Below are positions 4,286 to 6,455 of a DNA stretch of 6,455 bases, piece after piece. Source of the stretch: Acidobacteriaceae bacterium (lineage in GTDB: Bacteria; Acidobacteriota; Terriglobia; Terriglobales; Acidobacteriaceae); contig PLST01000572.1 of assembly GCA_003164255.1 (NCBI GenBank), positions 21,492-27,946 on the forward strand, in the 5' to 3' direction. The position numbers were made by a program, and so were the translations under genes. Each line of letters starts with the position of its first letter. Positions within the stretch are counted from its first letter, which is position 1. The notes beneath the pieces were generated by a model, which worked only from the letters and a program-made list of their open reading frames with translations, made no database searches and was not told the DNA's origin.

Positions 4286-5569
4286 ATGAACTGCATCAAA
4301 GGATTTTCGGACGCGGAGTCGTGCTTGCCTGGGATCGAGAATAATTCGGACTTTCAGCACACTGGCGCAGACCATCAGTTGTCTGCGCCTCCTCCCTGGT
4401 ATCGCAACCGATCGATTTTATGGGCAAGCCTGTTCTCGATCTTGCTGTTGCTTGCGATCGTGTCTCTGGTCATCCACGAAAAGGACGTCAAGGCAGCAGC
4501 CGCGAAACGCGCACTTGCCGCAGTCAAGCCATCTGTCACCACCACGGTTACCACAGCCGTAAAGGGCAACATCGGCATTTACCTTGATGCCATTGGCACC
4601 GTAACTCCGGTCTACACCTCTTCAATCACCGCGCAGGCCAGCGGTGTGCTGACCGCTGTGCATTACAGCGAGGGCCAACTGGTTCAAAAGGGTGATGCAC
4701 TGATCGACATTGACCCGCGCCCTTACCAGGCACAGCTACTCCAGGCCGAAGGCGCGCTGGAGCGCGACAAGAATATTCTTGCTCAGGCTCAAATGGACCT
4801 GGAGCGCTATCGAACGGCCTGGGCCGGAAATGCGATCCCAAAGCAGTTACTCGATGATCAGGAAAAGATCGTGTTGCAGGACCAGGGCACGGTGAAAAAC
4901 GATCAAGGCACGGTGAATTACGACCAGGTTCAGCTCAGCTATTGCCACATAACCGCGCCGATCGCCGGCCGTGTAGGTCTTCGTCTGGTCGATCCCGGAA
5001 ACGTAGTGCAGGCAACCGGGGCCACCGTGCTGGTGGTCATCACGCAAGTGCAGCCGACGACCGTGATTTTCACAATGGCTGAAGACAGCCTGGGACAAGT
5101 GCAGGCGCGGATGCGGCAGATGCATACGCTCCCCGTCGAGGCGTGGGACCGCTCCCAGACAACTCAGATCGCCACCGGAAAATTATTCACCATCGACAAC
5201 CAGATCGACACGACGACGGGAACAGTGAAGCTACGCGCACTTTTCGATAACAAAAACGGAGCACTTTTCCCGAACCAGTTTGTTAACACAAGGCTGCTTG
5301 TGAATACTTTGCAAGGCGTGACCCTGGTCCCAACCGCCTCTATTCAACACAACGGCGAAGTGGCATTCCTCTATGTGATCGCGAATGGCACGGCGAGCGT
5401 GCGAAACATCACGGCCGGCGCAGCGAATGGCGGCATGACTGCCGTCGAAGGAATTAACCCAGGCGAAGTGGTGGCCACCAGCAGCTACGACAAGTTACAG
5501 GCCGGCAGCAGGATCGTGGTGTCGAGGCAGGCGGTTCCAGCCAGCCCCGCCGGGAGCAATGTCCCGTGA
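4286..5569 (+). CDS. mdtA: RND efflux periplasmic adaptor (membrane fusion protein), MdtA-like
   Basis: Adaptor that bridges an inner-membrane RND pump and an outer-membrane channel. As read it has 427 aa: a cytoplasmic tail of about 42 residues, one membrane anchor (SILWASLFSILLLLAIVSLV, 43-62), then the first lipoyl half (ITAQASGVLTAVHYSEGQLV, 114-133, with LIDIDPRPYQAQL at 139-151). An alpha-helical hairpin (about 148-218) follows, then the second lipoyl half (ITAPIAGRVGLRLVDPGNVV, 222-241), the beta-barrel (ATGKLFTIDNQIDTTTGTVK, 296-315; ALFPNQFVNTRLLV, 326-339) and the C-terminal membrane-proximal part. The pattern matches E. coli MdtA. The start is uncertain: ATG 4286 has no SD, whereas TTG 4325 has GGAG 6 nt upstream and would shorten the tail by 13 residues. 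The stop overlaps the pump gene. The hairpin contains a seven-residue repeat. Confidence 0.92.
   Translation: MNCIKGFSDAESCLPGIENNSDFQHTGADHQLSAPPPWYRNRSILWASLFSILLLLAIVSLVIHEKDVKAAAAKRALAAVKPSVTTTVTTAVKGNIGIYLDAIGTVTPVYTSSITAQASGVLTAVHYSEGQLVQKGDALIDIDPRPYQAQLLQAEGALERDKNILAQAQMDLERYRTAWAGNAIPKQLLDDQEKIVLQDQGTVKNDQGTVNYDQVQLSYCHITAPIAGRVGLRLVDPGNVVQATGATVLVVITQVQPTTVIFTMAEDSLGQVQARMRQMHTLPVEAWDRSQTTQIATGKLFTIDNQIDTTTGTVKLRALFDNKNGALFPNQFVNTRLLVNTLQGVTLVPTASIQHNGEVAFLYVIANGTASVRNITAGAANGGMTAVEGINPGEVVATSSYDKLQAGSRIVVSRQAVPASPAGSNVP
4315..4327 (+). promoter_or_regulatory. Alternative adaptor start: GGAG and TTG
   Basis: GGAG (4315-4318) lies 6 nt before an in-frame TTG (4325-4327), codon 14 of the annotated frame. 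This is a better ribosome site than anything before ATG 4286, so the protein may begin MPGIENNS and have 414 residues. Confidence 0.35.
4880..4942 (+). repeat. Heptad-length tandem repeat in the adaptor hairpin
   Basis: Two 21-nt units encode DQGTVKN and DQGTVNY, and a third, diverged unit encodes DQVQLSY. Seven residues is two turns of the coiled coil, so repeats lengthen the hairpin in register. The third base of codons differs between units, so the duplication is not recent. Confidence 0.7.
5552..5556 (+). promoter_or_regulatory. Ribosome binding site of the RND pump gene
   Basis: GGGAG lies 9 nt before GTG 5566, inside the end of the adaptor gene. It supports the GTG start, which gives the N terminus MNPSGPFIQRPVAT typical of MdtB-type pumps. 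Confidence 0.55.
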
Positions 5570-6455
5570 ACCCTTCCGGGCCGTTTATCCAGCGTCCCGT
5601 TGCAACCGCGCTGCTGATGGCTGCAATCCTGCTGGTAGGGATCGTTGCGTATACGCAGTTGCCGGTCTCCGCCCTGCCCGAGGTCGACTACCCGACCATT
5701 CAGGTACTCACCTTCTATCCAGGCGCCAGCCCCAGTGTGATGGCCACAACTGTCACCGCTCCGTTGGAACGCCAGTTCGGCCAGGTGCCGGGACTCAGCC
5801 AGATGACATCGACCAGTTCCGGCGGTTCGTCGGTGATTGTGCTGCAGTTTGACCTCAGCCTGAATATTGACATCGCAGAAGAAGAAGTGCAGTCCTCGAT
5901 CAACGCCTCGCAAAGTTTTCTGCCATCGAACCTTCCAGCGCCGCCTGTCTATAGCAAGACAAATCCCGCGGATGCTCCCGTCCTGACACTTGCCATCACA
6001 TCCGATTCCATCCCGCTCTCGCAGGTCGAGGACATGGTGGACACGCGCCTTGCGCCCAAGCTCTCGCAACTGAGCGGAGTGGGCCTGGTGAGCATCAGCG
6101 GCGGCCAGAAGCCGGCAGTGCGCATTCAGGCCAATCCCGCGCAACTCTCATCGTATGGGCTTAACCTTGAAGATCTGCGCACGGCGCTCACCGTGCAAAG
6201 CGTGAACGCCGCCAAGGGCAATTTCGACGGACCCAATCAGGATTATCAGATCAATGCCAACGATCAGTTGGTAACCAGCGACGACTATCGAAGTGTTGTG
6301 GTTACCTACCGCAATGGCGCACCCATCATGCTGAGGAATGTTGCGCAGGTAGTGGATGGTATTGAGAACAACAAACAGGCGGCATGGATGAACGAGACGC
6401 CGGCGGTGATCCTCAACATTCAGAGGCAGCCTGGCGCCAATACCATCAGCGTGGT
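5566..6455 (+). CDS. RND multidrug efflux pump, MdtB/MdtC type (3' end outside the window)
   Basis: Proton-driven inner-membrane exporter subunit; 296 codons are visible of about 1,030-1,050 usual for the family. The start GTG overlaps the adaptor's TGA in GTGA, so the two are translationally coupled. The N terminus MNPSGPFIQRPVATALLM leads into TM1 (about 10-29). It is followed by QLPVSALPEVDYPTIQV (31-47), YPGASPSVMATTVTAPLERQ (51-70), a Ser-rich STSSGGSSVIVLQF (82-95) and NLPAPPVYSKTNPADAPVL (122-140). The segment ends in the second porter subdomain with NETPAVILNIQRQPGANTI (276-294). These are hallmark motifs of the MdtB/MdtC/MuxB branch, which often occurs as two different pump genes in tandem; whether a second one follows cannot be seen. 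Substrates cannot be read from sequence. The intact transmembrane proton-relay residues lie beyond the edge. Confidence 0.94.
   Translation, partial: MNPSGPFIQRPVATALLMAAILLVGIVAYTQLPVSALPEVDYPTIQVLTFYPGASPSVMATTVTAPLERQFGQVPGLSQMTSTSSGGSSVIVLQFDLSLNIDIAEEEVQSSINASQSFLPSNLPAPPVYSKTNPADAPVLTLAITSDSIPLSQVEDMVDTRLAPKLSQLSGVGLVSISGGQKPAVRIQANPAQLSSYGLNLEDLRTALTVQSVNAAKGNFDGPNQDYQINANDQLVTSDDYRSVVVTYRNGAPIMLRNVAQVVDGIENNKQAAWMNETPAVILNIQRQPGANTISV

Noticed and set aside
5485..6144. Open frame of 219 codons on the minus strand
   Set aside because: It is antisense to the adaptor end and the RND pump start, both of which have strong family motifs.
1..6455. Mobile element, CRISPR array, phage or new defence system
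   Set aside because: No transposase, integrase, spaced repeats, nuclease or toxin-like genes are seen. All large genes belong to known metabolic or efflux families.

Overview
The window looks like a chromosomal stretch from a Gram-negative soil or plant-litter bacterium. The Tat-type leader on a glycosidase, the SGLT-like sugar symporter, the MdtA-like adaptor and MdtB-like RND pump, and the moderately GC-rich codon use would all fit an acidobacterium (Terriglobia). That assignment is inference from gene style; no marker gene is present. I see no tRNA, rRNA, CRISPR array, transposase, integrase or phage gene.

Left part, all read leftward (minus strand), from position 3974 down to 1: an AraC-family regulator, a gap of about 250 bp with a possible 20-codon leader ORF, a GH29 alpha-L-fucosidase with a Tat-like leader, and, 31 bp later, a sodium:sugar symporter of the SGLT/SSS family that runs off the left edge after 430 codons. 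The simplest reading is a small fucose-scavenging locus. The fucosidase is exported and trims L-fucose from plant or microbial glycans, the symporter imports the released sugar, and the AraC protein (cupin-like sensor half, C-terminal HTH half) controls the genes. Fucose catabolic enzymes are not in view.

Middle, 3975 to 4285: a 311-bp divergent intergenic region with no gene. It separates the leftward regulator from a rightward efflux operon and holds several short dyads, a recurring CCTGAG hexamer and promoter-like hexamers.

Right part, plus strand, 4286 to the end: an MdtA-like periplasmic adaptor whose stop overlaps the GTG start of an MdtB/MdtC-type RND pump (GTGA overlap). The pump runs off the right edge after 296 codons. 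Together they would form the inner-membrane and periplasmic parts of a tripartite drug or toxic-compound exporter.

The gene content is ordinary. The items worth a second look are an extra segment of about 80 residues with an internal repeat in an extracellular loop of the symporter, a leader ORF whose Shine-Dalgarno/start box is nearly duplicated at the fucosidase start, a CTTGGCG-type tandem intergenic repeat after the regulator, and the dyad-rich divergent control region.
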